A stretch of 64,000 nucleotides of DNA from Candidatus Phyllobacterium onerii (GTDB taxonomy: Bacteria; Pseudomonadota; Alphaproteobacteria; Rhizobiales; Rhizobiaceae): positions 186,001 through 250,000 of the forward strand of contig NZ_JAQMHX010000006.1 of the NCBI RefSeq assembly GCF_028331445.1, written 5' to 3'. Of this stretch, positions 8,433 through 17,171 are shown piece after piece (position 1 is the first letter of the stretch; each line of letters opens with the position of its first letter). Below the pieces are notes generated by a model. It was not told the DNA's origin, searched no databases, and saw only the letters and a list, made by a program, of their open reading frames with translations. The position numbers were made by a program, and so were the translations under genes.

Positions 8433-9587
8433 ATGCCAAATACAATCGTGCCCAGCTCCGGTGTTCTTCTCGGCCGCGCCAAAATTCCCGGTCATACCAC
8501 CCCGCGGATTGTTGCGGTTCGTGATGGTGCGGTTTTCGATATCACTGCCAAAGCCGCGCCAACCGTGCGTGATATTGCCGAACTCGACAATCCAGCCAGT
8601 TATGTTTCCGGAACTGCGGGGACCAAGCTTTGTGATGCAGACGCCATCATTGAGAACAGCTGGACGGAGAAATACGACCCGGCACTTCCTGCGCTGCTTT
8701 CCCCGATCGATCTGCAGGCTGTAAAAGCGTCAGGCGTGACCTTCGTCGCTTCCCTGCTCGAGCGGGTTATCGAGGAACAGGCGAAGGGCGACAAGGCCAA
8801 GGCCGACTCGCTGCGCGACGACGTTCTCAAGCTTATCGGCGCGGACCTCTCAAAGATCGTGCCCGGTTCCCCGGCGGCGATGCAGGTCAAGGAGGCGCTG
8901 ATCGCCCGTGGCGTCTGGAGTCAGTACCTCGAAGTCGGGATCGGTCCCGATGCGGAGATCTTCACCAAGGGTCAGCCCATGTCGACCGTTGGTTTCGGAG
9001 CCGATGTCGGGCTGCACCCGATTTCGAGCTGGAACAATCCGGAACCGGAAATTGTGCTGGTCGTATCCTCGGCCGGGCGCATCGTCGGTGCAACACTCGG
9101 TAACGACGTCAATCTGCGCGATGTTGAAGGACGCTCGGCGTTGCTGCTGGGCAAGGCGAAAGACAACAATGCCTCGGGCTCCGTCGGGCCGTTTATTCGC
9201 CTGTTCGATGGCGATTTCACAATCGAGACCGTCAAGGCGGCGGAACTCAGCATGCGCGTCGAGGGAGAGGACGGGTTTGTGCTTGATGGCCATTCCAGCA
9301 TGGCGAAAATATCACGCACGCCGGAATCGCTCGTTGAAGCTACGATCGGAAAGCACCATCAGTATCCGGACGGTCTTGTGCTCTACCTCGGCACCATGTT
9401 CGCGCCGGTCAAGGATCGCGATGGGCCGGGCAAGGGCTTCACCCACAAGATGAACGATGTCGTTTCGATCTCGACACCATCATTGGGAACATTGTCAAAC
9501 CGTGTACGGCTTTCAACCGAATGCGCCCCATGGACCTATGGTGCGAGCCATCTGCTGCGTGATCTCGCGCGGGCGGATTTGCTCTAA
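8433..9587 (+). CDS. Fumarylacetoacetate hydrolase-fold protein, sugar-acid dehydratase-like
   Basis: A 384-residue protein whose C-terminal half carries the FAH fold. Key stretches are YLEVGIGPDAEIFTKGQPMS, GADVGLHPISSWNNPEPEIV (metal-binding E-x-E), GNDVNLRDVEGRSALLLGKA and HSSMAKISR. The long form resembles 2-keto-3-deoxy-pentonate dehydratases of non-phosphorylated sugar-acid pathways, but FAH-fold enzymes also include hydrolases and decarboxylases, so only the family is firm. The ATG at 8433 has AGGA eight bases upstream. It follows the Mo hydroxylase operon after a 156-base gap in which nothing was seen. Its stop overlaps the cdsA stop by three bases on the other strand. Confidence 0.82.
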   Translation: MPNTIVPSSGVLLGRAKIPGHTTPRIVAVRDGAVFDITAKAAPTVRDIAELDNPASYVSGTAGTKLCDADAIIENSWTEKYDPALPALLSPIDLQAVKASGVTFVASLLERVIEEQAKGDKAKADSLRDDVLKLIGADLSKIVPGSPAAMQVKEALIARGVWSQYLEVGIGPDAEIFTKGQPMSTVGFGADVGLHPISSWNNPEPEIVLVVSSAGRIVGATLGNDVNLRDVEGRSALLLGKAKDNNASGSVGPFIRLFDGDFTIETVKAAELSMRVEGEDGFVLDGHSSMAKISRTPESLVEATIGKHHQYPDGLVLYLGTMFAPVKDRDGPGKGFTHKMNDVVSISTPSLGTLSNRVRLSTECAPWTYGASHLLRDLARADLL

Positions 9588-10522
9588 GTCCAGAAATAAC
9601 GGACGATGTGAAAGAAGATCGGGGCGGCAAAGACCAGACTGTCGGCCCGGTCAAGCATGCCGCCATGGCCCTCGATCATGTGGCCCCAATCCTTGACGCC
9701 GCGATCGCGTTTTATCGCCGAGGCGACCAATCCGCCGAAGAACCCCATGATGCAGGCGAGCGCGGCCATCAGGCCGGCTTGTGCCGGTGTGAAAGGCGTC
9801 AGCCAATAAAGCGCGGCTCCGAGGAGTGATGCGCTGATGACACCGCCTATCAGACCTTCCCAGGTTTTCGAGGGAGATATTTTTGGCGCTACCTTGTTTC
9901 TGCCAAAGAGCTTGCCGAACACGTACTGCAACACATCGCTGCCCTGCACCGTGGCGATCAGAAATGCGATAAGCAGGAGGCCTTTGCCCTCGAAACCAGG
10001 TATCGGAAGCGTCAGCAGCGCCGGTACGTGGCTGAGGCAATAGACCGAGAGCATGATACCCCATTGCTGCTCGCTGACGCGCTCGAGGAACCGCTCCGTG
10101 TCGCCGGAGATCGCTGTCAAAGCGGGCATCGCAAGGAAGCAATAGACCGGCACGAAGATCGAGAACATACCGTACCATTCGATCCAGAGCAGATAGTACT
10201 GAACCGGAATAATGACCAAAAACATACCGAGCAGTATCCAGTGGTCACCGCGGCGGGTGTGTGTCAACGTCACGTATTCGCGCAAGGCCGCAAAAGAAAC
10301 AAAGGCGAACAGTAGGATGACGCCTCCCTTGCCGAAAAGGAATGCAATGGAGATGGTGGCGATCATGATCCACCACGCCTTGATCCGTGAGTTCAAATTG
10401 GCGAGTGTTGAAGGCAGAACATCGCCTTTGCGTGTGCTCTTCCAGCTCAGTGCGGTCGCGACGGCGCTAGCGGTCGTCAAAGTGCCAAGGAGGCCAAGGA
10501 ACAGCCAGATCGTTTCAGCCAT
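9584..10522 (-). CDS. cdsA: Phosphatidate cytidylyltransferase
   Basis: A 312-residue inner-membrane enzyme that makes CDP-diacylglycerol from phosphatidate and CTP, the branch point to all phospholipids. The C-terminal CdsA signature is recognisable (ASAIKRDRGVKDWGHMIEGH, then GGMLDRADS), with EGHGG where most family members have PGHGG. About eight membrane segments are seen. Its start overlaps the end of the acyltransferase gene by eight bases, so plsC-cdsA forms an operon carrying out successive steps. This long form resembles accessory CdsA-like proteins found next to plsC, and a separate housekeeping cdsA may exist elsewhere. Confidence 0.85.
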   Translation of the reverse strand: MAETIWLFLGLLGTLTTASAVATALSWKSTRKGDVLPSTLANLNSRIKAWWIMIATISIAFLFGKGGVILLFAFVSFAALREYVTLTHTRRGDHWILLGMFLVIIPVQYYLLWIEWYGMFSIFVPVYCFLAMPALTAISGDTERFLERVSEQQWGIMLSVYCLSHVPALLTLPIPGFEGKGLLLIAFLIATVQGSDVLQYVFGKLFGRNKVAPKISPSKTWEGLIGGVISASLLGAALYWLTPFTPAQAGLMAALACIMGFFGGLVASAIKRDRGVKDWGHMIEGHGGMLDRADSLVFAAPIFFHIVRYFWT

Positions 10523-11174
10523 GGTTGAGTGACCTCTGGTACTCAGGATTTAGCTCAAGCAGAGCCTGCCGTGCCCTATCGAGAAAAGCATGACGATCTT
10601 CGGCGGGCGTAAGCTCGACAGGCGCGCCGAAGATGACGCGGCAAAGCAACGGCACCGGTAGAAACGCACCCTTGGGGAGAACGCGCGACATGTTTTCGAT
10701 CCAGCACGGGACAAGTTCGACATCGGGCCGGGCGAAGGCCAGGTTGTACAGGCCTGAGCGGAAACGTAGCAGTGGCTCGTCGGTCATGTTGCGCGTGCCT
10801 TCGGGGAAGATGATTAGCGAGTGACCATCTTCGAGTGCGTCCAGCATGATGACCATCGGATCTTGCTCGCGCTGCACCCAGTTGCGTTCGACAAGCACCG
10901 TATTGAGCAAGTCACGGGCCAAGACGTGCCGGATCCTGTTTTTCCTCCAGTAGTCAGCTCCGGCGACTGCCCGGGTGCGTTCGCGCTCTTCCGGGAGCAG
11001 GCATGTGGAAAGCAGAATGAAATCGCCGTGACTGGCGTGATTGGCGAAATAGATTCGCTGGCGCCTCGATGGCGCACAGCCCTGCCAAATCGGCCGCACG
11101 CCGGTTATTGCGCGCGCGACGCCGGCAAGCACCATGGCAGCCGCTCGCCGCAATATCGGTTTGTTTTCGATCAT
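10515..11174 (-). CDS. plsC: 1-acyl-sn-glycerol-3-phosphate acyltransferase
   Basis: A 219-residue PlsC-family acyltransferase that converts lysophosphatidate to phosphatidate at the inner membrane. The catalytic NHASHGD (H-x4-D), the acceptor-binding FPEGTRN and a C-terminal VIFGAPVELTP are present. The ATG at 11174 has a GGAGGGGG ribosome site five bases away and avoids overlap with the upstream membrane-protein gene; a longer in-frame start at 11213 is less likely. It feeds phosphatidate to the product of the overlapping cdsA gene. Confidence 0.87.
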   Translation of the reverse strand: MIENKPILRRAAAMVLAGVARAITGVRPIWQGCAPSRRQRIYFANHASHGDFILLSTCLLPEERERTRAVAGADYWRKNRIRHVLARDLLNTVLVERNWVQREQDPMVIMLDALEDGHSLIIFPEGTRNMTDEPLLRFRSGLYNLAFARPDVELVPCWIENMSRVLPKGAFLPVPLLCRVIFGAPVELTPAEDRHAFLDRARQALLELNPEYQRSLNHG

Positions 11175-11193
11175 ATGCCCCCTCCGGTTGTTT

Positions 11194-11625
11194 TTAACCG
11201 GTCCACAACCCATAGGCTGTTATCGCAGCGAATAAAGCAAGAAAAGCTGCAAAAGCAAGATGCAGTTTCATCAAGAGGCTGTTGGTTCGTGTCATGCGCG
11301 CTTGCAAGGGTCGGGTCCTGTCCGGCCGCTTTCGCAAATGCATGCGCGCGAGAATGTCGTCCACCGCGCGGCAGCCTTCGGTCTCGTCCTCATGGGAGGC
11401 TATAAAGCGAAACAGTGCGGCATCGAAACGAAGATAGACGGCCAAAAAAAGGGTCAACAACCCGCCGATGATCAATAGCGGCCACAGCCAGCTGAAAAGC
11501 GGACCTCCCGCGTCGCCAATGATCGACGATACGACCAGAAGGACACATGTAAAAAATCCATAAGTATGCGCCCGGTGCTTCAATCGGGCGGCGAAAGTTG
11601 CGGCGTCTTCCTCCATGGAAATCAC
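11194..11625 (-). CDS. Small membrane protein of unknown function
   Basis: A 143-residue protein with three predicted membrane segments: two close together (FFTCVLLVVSSIIGD, then LWPLLIIGGLLTLFLAVYLR) and one at the C terminus (LHLAFAAFLALFAAITAYGL). A charged stretch of about 50 residues separates them. I do not recognise a named family. It sits 19 bases upstream of plsC on the same strand and probably belongs to the plsC-cdsA operon. Starts at 11625 and 11616 are both possible. Confidence 0.68.
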   Translation of the reverse strand: MISMEEDAATFAARLKHRAHTYGFFTCVLLVVSSIIGDAGGPLFSWLWPLLIIGGLLTLFLAVYLRFDAALFRFIASHEDETEGCRAVDDILARMHLRKRPDRTRPLQARMTRTNSLLMKLHLAFAAFLALFAAITAYGLWTG

Positions 11626-11710
11626 CCTATTTGATTGTGCCGTATGGCTAGTTGTTACATATGATCCAGGACGGAACGGATTTCAAATCAGTTCGGAACG
11701 CACGAGACGC

Positions 11711-13261
11711 TCACGTGAGCGAATTCAGGCGTTCCCTGATTGTTGCTGCACTCGTAGGGCGGCCAAAGAGCCACCCCTGTCCGTCAACCTTGGGAACAAG
11801 AGCCGCAAAATAGTCCCGCTGGGCGGGCGTCTCGATGCCTTCGACGACGATATCCAGATGGTGGACATGGGCCATGCCGATGATCTGCGGTACGATTGAG
11901 ACCGAGACGGAACCGGTTCCGATCGTCTGGGTAAAAGACCGGTCGATCTTTATCCCGTCGACATTGAGTTCACCGAGATAGGCTAGGCTCGAATATCCCG
12001 TACCGAAATCATCGATGAATATCCGGTGTCCGCGGGATCGCAGGCGCTTGATCGCTTCTATGGCATCGGCAGCGTTGGCGGTGGAACGTTCTGTGATCTC
12101 AAGCACGATCTGGCTGCTGGTGACGTTCGCCTCCTCGAGACGTGACGCGAGCTGGGCACTGAAATCGCGGTTGAAAAGATCCGCAGCGGTTATGTTGATG
12201 CTGATGTGAAAATCGGGATTGGCATCGAGAACCGGCGCCATATCCTTAAGCACATTTTCGATTACACAGATAGTAAGCCGGTTAATTAACCCGGCTTTTT
12301 CAGCAACAGGGATAAATACGTCCGGGGGTATCGTCTCTCCATTTTCCTTCCAGCGCACAAGCGCCTCGGCTGCTACCGTGCGACCTGTCGCTATGTCGAC
12401 GATAGGTTGATACTCCATCGTCAGCCTGTTATGCCCAAGCGCCTGTTGCAACCTCGTTTTCATGCTCAGATTGTTACGCCGAAGCAGGATGATAATCGTG
12501 GCAAGAGCACCACCGAGCGTAGCACCAAAAATGGAAATTATCGTCGTGATCGGTTGCGCTGATGCTTCAAGTTGACTGACCTCGGCGTGAACTGTCACGC
12601 ATGCCATGTCCCGGCAAATATTACGATAGACAGTATCCCCGATCCTGCCAACGCCATCGGGCGGCTTCACGTCGAGCTTGCCGATATTCAATGACCCGAA
12701 CATCCCGACAGTGGAGGACGTCCCTTGCGGATTGTACATGACGACGTAGGCATAGGCGGAATTCTTGAGCGTTTCGAAAGAAGCTGGATCCAATACAACG
12801 TTTGCCTTGCCAATACCTATTATTGGGGCGCTGGAATTCGATATGGCCAAGCGCGAATTCGCATAGATCAGTTTCCCCGCGGGCGTTTCGAGATCATGCG
12901 CGACCAGGGGCATCGGCTTTTTTCCGTTACCGAACACGGCGGAGCAATGAAAAAAGCCGTCGCTCACTCTGCCCATGTCCTTGAGATATCTGGTGCCGAA
13001 CAGCACGTCTCGTAAATACGATATTTCCTTGTCCGAACAAAAAGGATAGGGCGACGTATTGATGACCGTCAGCATCAGGTCGGCTTCGGTAAAGACATCG
13101 ACCGCGCGATCAAGAAGTCGGTCAGAGAAGATTCGCATCTGCCCGCGGTCACTTGAGATGACTACAAGCCTGCTGAGCCACATGCCGCACAGGGCGCCGG
13201 CGGCAATCAACACAGCAATTAATATTGCCCTGTACCACAGCCGATCAAAATAGCGCGACAT
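11711..13261 (-). CDS. Membrane EAL-domain cyclic-di-GMP phosphodiesterase with CSS sensor
   Basis: A 516-residue inner-membrane protein. Two membrane segments (about residues 12-36 and 238-260) flank a periplasmic CSS-motif sensor domain with cysteines in SPYPFCSDKE and FFHCSAVFG, and CRDMAC further on. The cytoplasmic EAL domain (about 270-510) has EALVRW, NITAADL, EITER, DDFGTGYSSL, KIDRSF and EGIET, the residues that bind metals and c-di-GMP. The layout matches PdeC/YjcC-type phosphodiesterases, in which periplasmic disulfide state tunes activity. The variants EALVRW (usually EALLRW) and GWLFGRP are mild. It is a single gene with no obvious partner. Confidence 0.88.
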   Translation of the reverse strand: MSRYFDRLWYRAILIAVLIAAGALCGMWLSRLVVISSDRGQMRIFSDRLLDRAVDVFTEADLMLTVINTSPYPFCSDKEISYLRDVLFGTRYLKDMGRVSDGFFHCSAVFGNGKKPMPLVAHDLETPAGKLIYANSRLAISNSSAPIIGIGKANVVLDPASFETLKNSAYAYVVMYNPQGTSSTVGMFGSLNIGKLDVKPPDGVGRIGDTVYRNICRDMACVTVHAEVSQLEASAQPITTIISIFGATLGGALATIIILLRRNNLSMKTRLQQALGHNRLTMEYQPIVDIATGRTVAAEALVRWKENGETIPPDVFIPVAEKAGLINRLTICVIENVLKDMAPVLDANPDFHISINITAADLFNRDFSAQLASRLEEANVTSSQIVLEITERSTANAADAIEAIKRLRSRGHRIFIDDFGTGYSSLAYLGELNVDGIKIDRSFTQTIGTGSVSVSIVPQIIGMAHVHHLDIVVEGIETPAQRDYFAALVPKVDGQGWLFGRPTSAATIRERLNSLT

Positions 13262-13617
13262 TCGGAGAATCCACCAAGCCTTCCACCACGGATCGACACG
13301 CCAGTATGTTGACTCAAGCGCAGGCTTATCAATGACACTACGACCGTTAATATTTCTCTGATTTTTCCGGAGTTCTACAGAGAAACTAAGTAGTTTGATT
13401 TAATTCCGGCCGTCGGAACGAACGCGATGACTTCGACTATTGCGACAATATAGTTTTGGTTCCCGCAGGCGTGACAAAAATATGAGCGATATCACGGGCG
13501 CTATCTATACTGACATGAATGCGTCGACCCTCGTGCTACGATGGCACGCAGCCGGTCAGTGTTTACTACACCGATCTGGCTGACTGCGATGAAGTGAATA
13601 AGAGAGGAGAATTCACC

Positions 13618-14004
13618 ATGTCCAGGATTGATCGTCGAGCCTTGCTTCTCAGTTGCGGCAGTGCCGTAATCGCTGCGCCCGTTGCGGCAGCGGCTTTTGC
13701 TGTAGAGCCGCTACACCGGGACAGGGATCCATCCTTCGATCTGCTGGCGCTAATCAAGGCGCACGAGACAACGTACGAAGCGTTTGGCAAGGCAATCCAG
13801 GCAATGGATGGTAATAATCGCGATCATGACAAAGCCAGCCGGGCCGAGGAAAAAGCCCTTCTGGCGGTATGCGCCTATTCTGCGATCAGTGAAGGGGATC
13901 GCCGGACCAAGGCCCAATATCTTTTGAAGATTGCGGCGCGAGGCGAGCTCGACCTGGCCGAACAGATGCAGGCGCTTCTCCACTCGGCGTTGCCGATAGA
14001 ATAG
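13618..14004 (+). CDS. Small exported protein of unknown function
   Basis: A 128-residue protein. The start at 13618 is supported by an AGAGGAG ribosome site; the open frame extends upstream but without one. The N terminus, MSRIDRRALLLSCGSAVIAA followed by PVAAAAFA, is a Tat-like signal with adjacent arginines, cleaved near AFA-VEP. The mature part is short, charged and probably helical (EEKALLAVCAYSAISEGDRR, LDLAEQMQALLHSALP). No named family recognised. Flanked by the EAL gene (divergent) and the porin (convergent). Confidence 0.62.
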   Translation: MSRIDRRALLLSCGSAVIAAPVAAAAFAVEPLHRDRDPSFDLLALIKAHETTYEAFGKAIQAMDGNNRDHDKASRAEEKALLAVCAYSAISEGDRRTKAQYLLKIAARGELDLAEQMQALLHSALPIE

Positions 14005-14076
14005 GATCGATCGGTTGTCGCGAAAAGCAGGGTACGAGCGGAGCCGATCGTTCAGCCTGCAAATAGAAACAGTCAA

Positions 14077-14100
14077 GGCGGCGAGTTAGAACCCGCCGCC
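14077..14100 (-). terminator. Hairpin downstream of the porin gene
   Basis: GGCGGCG-AGTTAGAACC-CGCCGCC region: a GC-rich stem with one internal mismatch just after the porin stop codon, on the side where a terminator for the leftward porin mRNA is expected. The T-run is poor. Confidence 0.5.
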
Positions 14101-14122
14101 CCGATTTCATCTGGAAGCCTGA

Positions 14123-15223
14123 TTAGAAGTTGCGCTGGAAGCGAACGATGCCGCCGAAAGCATCATCGTCACCACCATTGGCGATCGAGTCATCCTTACG
14201 TGCGCCATCGAACTTGGTGTAGTTGATTTCAGGCGTGATGGTGAAGCCCGGCACCAGCTCATAGGCTACATTGAGAGCGAGAGCGTATGTGCCTTCGTCT
14301 TCGTATGCAGCCTGTGCATTGATGGTCGCCTTATCTGTAACCTTTGCAGCAACACCACCCCACGCAGCCCAGTCACCCTGGAACTGGGCGAACCAGTTGG
14401 TTTCACCGGTGTAGAAGGAATTCGCGTCGAAGTCGGACTGGTACGCGCCCAAAACCCAAACCGAGACCTTGTCGGTGACGTTAAAGTCAACACGCAGATT
14501 GGCGGCCATGTCTTCCTGCTTTGCATCGTAAGCGACGGTACCGGCAATCTTGCCCCAGGCCTGTTCCCATTTCGCGCCGGCCAGGACGTGCGGCATATAA
14601 TCGTCGATTACGTTATCGCCGAAATCATCGGAGCCCTGTTCGGCAGCGACGATAGCCGAAAAACCGTTGCCGCCTACAAAGGTATAACTGATCTGGTTCG
14701 ACTGGCCGGACTGGTAGTTGATCACATCGTCCTGAATGATGTCACCGGCATACCCGACCCAAGCACCGAAGATTTCGTCGTCCGTACCAATCTTGAAGCC
14801 GCCAAGCTCGATGTAGGCTGTTGGGACGGACCCGCCGCTGTCTTCACCGTCATCATACTGGAAACGGCCGACGATGTAGGAACGCAATGTGCCAAGTTCG
14901 GTCTCCGAACGGGCATCCATACGGATTTCCGCACGTGTGCGCTTGTGGTAGGTCTCGTCACGGGTGCCATCTGCCTTGAGACGGCCGAGGTTTGAACCAT
15001 CATACGGATCGTCACCAGCCTGTGCATCGTAACGGACCATGCCCCCGACCCTGAGACAGGTTTCGGTGCCTGGAATGTAGAAAAAGCCTGCGCCGTATGC
15101 GTCGCAAACGCGAACGTATTCGACGGGCTCCGGTTCAGCAACAACGACTGCATCCGCAGCGCGGGCTCCCGTTACTGCAACAAGTGCAGCAGCGGAGCCG
15201 AAGAGAAGACTTTTGATATTCAT
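14123..15223 (-). CDS. Outer membrane porin, Omp2b/RopA family
   Basis: A 366-residue general porin. A Sec signal peptide (MNIKSLLFGSAAALVAVTGA, cleaved after ARA) precedes the Porin_2 family N terminus PVEYVRVCDAYGAGFFYIPG then TETCLRVGG, with the conserved cysteine pair. Alternating beta-strands run to a C-terminal phenylalanine (GGIVRFQRNF), as outer membrane insertion requires. It forms a trimeric diffusion pore for small solutes in Brucella and rhizobia. It is monocistronic, with long non-coding flanks and a hairpin downstream. Rhizobial genomes often carry several paralogues, so a specific name is not given. Confidence 0.93.
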   Translation of the reverse strand: MNIKSLLFGSAAALVAVTGARAADAVVVAEPEPVEYVRVCDAYGAGFFYIPGTETCLRVGGMVRYDAQAGDDPYDGSNLGRLKADGTRDETYHKRTRAEIRMDARSETELGTLRSYIVGRFQYDDGEDSGGSVPTAYIELGGFKIGTDDEIFGAWVGYAGDIIQDDVINYQSGQSNQISYTFVGGNGFSAIVAAEQGSDDFGDNVIDDYMPHVLAGAKWEQAWGKIAGTVAYDAKQEDMAANLRVDFNVTDKVSVWVLGAYQSDFDANSFYTGETNWFAQFQGDWAAWGGVAAKVTDKATINAQAAYEDEGTYALALNVAYELVPGFTITPEINYTKFDGARKDDSIANGGDDDAFGGIVRFQRNF

Positions 15224-15812
15224 GCCGATCTCCAGTTATGGACGATGAGTTAAGTGAGAGCATACGAATGAATCCGGATGCCTGGGGCCTATGTCTTCCT
15301 GCAGGGTGGGCTAGGTCAAAGGACATATCCAATGGCATTTTGCGGCCCGTTGTGGTGTTGCTAGAATGTAACATTTGGATTTGTGGACACGAGCTTCGCA
15401 GAGGCTTTCTAGCCTGTTATCGAACCGCCGCAACCGACGGCAACGCCGGCGCTCCGAGCAACTTCACGCAGTGCTAGGTGGTATGACGTGCATGTGATTG
15501 ATCTTGCGGCAGAACACTATCTTTGCGGTTGGCTTTTGGCGAAACCAGTTAGAGGCTGGCCTTCACAGCCAAATTTCGAGCGGAATCTGATGCCGGAAAG
15601 CACCTGATTATGTCCTTTGACTGCCGAGGAGATCGGATGCAACCTCAATATGCGCCAACCCGTCGATGCGAAATTGGCATCGAAAGGAGGGTGTGTTGAT
15701 CTCCAGTCAATAGCCAAGACCCTGCCCCTCGGGGCGGGGTTATGGCTTGAGGTCAGAGAGCTTGAGGGCGCAACGCTGATTTTCACCGCCCTGCAAACAA
15801 ACGCAGAATTGC
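15224..15812. other. Long intergenic region between porin and regulator genes
   Basis: About 590 bases without a gene I can support. Part should hold the leftward porin promoter. A rightward open frame at 15617-15940 runs into the antisense of the regulator and lacks family resemblance. A GC-rich hairpin (CCCCTCGGGGCGGGG, about 15725-15739) lies 75-90 bases past the regulator's stop and might help end its mRNA, but it has no T-run. Confidence 0.4.
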
Positions 15813-16742
15813 CTATGCACAACGCCCCATGGGAAGGAGATCATAATCCTTGTTTGCAAGATGCATTCCGAATTGCGTTTTCGCCACATGGGCTGCGACC
15901 ATATTCTCAAAGACATCAACAAGAGGAGGAAGGATCTTGACCTTTCGACCGCCCGCCTCTAGCAGGCGTACCAGCCCTTCAGCCTCCGCTCTTCTCATGA
16001 GCCGGCGAATATGTGTTCGAGATACGCCGTAGAGGCTTCCAATCTCATCAAACGGAAAGCTCACAACGGTGTCTCCCGGCGAATTCTTTAACGACATCAG
16101 TTTGCAAAGAAGTATCTCGCCGCTGCCGCTAGAAGCAAACAACCGCGAACCCGGCTGATCGGATATCCACGCGCTGATATCAAGCAGCGACTGCAGGCTG
16201 GAGGCAAAGTATCGCTCCATGAAACCACCGGTATCGTCCAACAAATCCCGGTAATGCCTTAGCGGAAACAATCTATCGGCAGCCGCCACCGCCACTGCCA
16301 CGATTTTCTTCGCACAGCCCAACAAGTGATCGGTTGGCTGAATGAGATGAATTCTATGATCAGTTTGATCCTGTACACGTTTGACAAGGCCAATCTTCTC
16401 GAGGAGATCGATGCTCGCCGCCGTGGCACTGAGGCTGCACAATTTCGCGTCAGTGGTAATGCGTTGGATGCCCGATATGGTTGCTCCATTGCTGCCGTTG
16501 GTGCTGTCGAAATGCAACGCAAGAACCGCCATGCAAATCACCTGTCTGGCCATGGTCGCCATCACTTTGTTGGCCATGTAATGACCCTCGAACAAGTTGA
16601 CGACGCCTTGCGAAAATATCATCGCGGCGGGGGCAAAATGCGGATTGTTTCGAAGAATTGCTACCCGCTGTACCAACCATCGCGACCTGGTCTCATCGGC
16701 AATGCAAGGAAGAAAATCAACTACGTTGCCGTCCATGTGCAT
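15813..16742 (-). CDS. Putative transcriptional regulator with two DNA-binding modules
   Basis: A 309-residue protein with no clear named family. Residues about 60-140 look like a MarR-type winged helix (TISGIQRITTDAKLCSLSAT, IDLLEKIGLVKRVQDQTDHR). Residues about 231-265 match a Crp/Fnr-type recognition helix (FDEIGSLYGVSRTHIRRLMR, RAEAEGLVRLLEAGG). The stretch between (about 145-225) is helical and shows no cyclic-nucleotide fold. A 17-bp palindrome lies in the region upstream, suggesting autoregulation or control of the divergent glycosyltransferase. DNA binding is inferred from the helix-turn-helix patterns; signal and targets are unknown. Confidence 0.6.
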   Translation of the reverse strand: MHMDGNVVDFLPCIADETRSRWLVQRVAILRNNPHFAPAAMIFSQGVVNLFEGHYMANKVMATMARQVICMAVLALHFDSTNGSNGATISGIQRITTDAKLCSLSATAASIDLLEKIGLVKRVQDQTDHRIHLIQPTDHLLGCAKKIVAVAVAAADRLFPLRHYRDLLDDTGGFMERYFASSLQSLLDISAWISDQPGSRLFASSGSGEILLCKLMSLKNSPGDTVVSFPFDEIGSLYGVSRTHIRRLMRRAEAEGLVRLLEAGGRKVKILPPLVDVFENMVAAHVAKTQFGMHLANKDYDLLPMGRCA

Positions 16743-16889
16743 GATTCCTGTCGAACAAATATGCGGTCAGCGGCCGTGCAAAAAAGCCGGCCATGTGCTG
16801 CCGCCCACCCGTACTAGTCCGCCTGATTGACAACTTCGGTGATTCTGGCGCTGACATTTTATATGGTGGTTATAATGAATAAACAAGTA

Positions 16890-16906
16890 ATAATGATGGT
16901 CATTAT
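16890..16906. promoter_or_regulatory. Palindrome in the divergent region 16743-17171
   Basis: ATAATGA-TGG-TCATTAT is a perfect inverted repeat with 7-bp arms in an AT-rich stretch (about 16830-16925), between the leftward two-module regulator and the rightward glycosyltransferase. The rest of this 430-base gap shows no gene. It is a plausible operator. Confidence 0.4.
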
Positions 16907-17171
16907 ATATGACGGTACTACGAATCTTTGGAAAACGATGGCTTCAGTTCGTTCTTTGTCTGCAACGAGCTGCGTAAAATCCGAAACGGACATTCCTTCA
17001 AGAAAGCAGTCCGATTCGACGCATCGCCAAGGGCTATTCAGCCCTCGTCACAACTAGGACACAACCAGATGCAGACTAGCGGTAAGGGCCGTCTGCGCCT
17101 TATCAGCTTGATTCAGTGAACCCGAATCGCAGTTCGCCGCAAACCGAAACAGAACGCTGAGGCTCAATTCC

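Noticed and set aside
15617-15940. Possible small gene on the plus strand before the two-module regulator
   Set aside because: It runs into the antisense of the regulator, has no ribosome site I trust and resembles no family. It could be a remnant, but I cannot support it.
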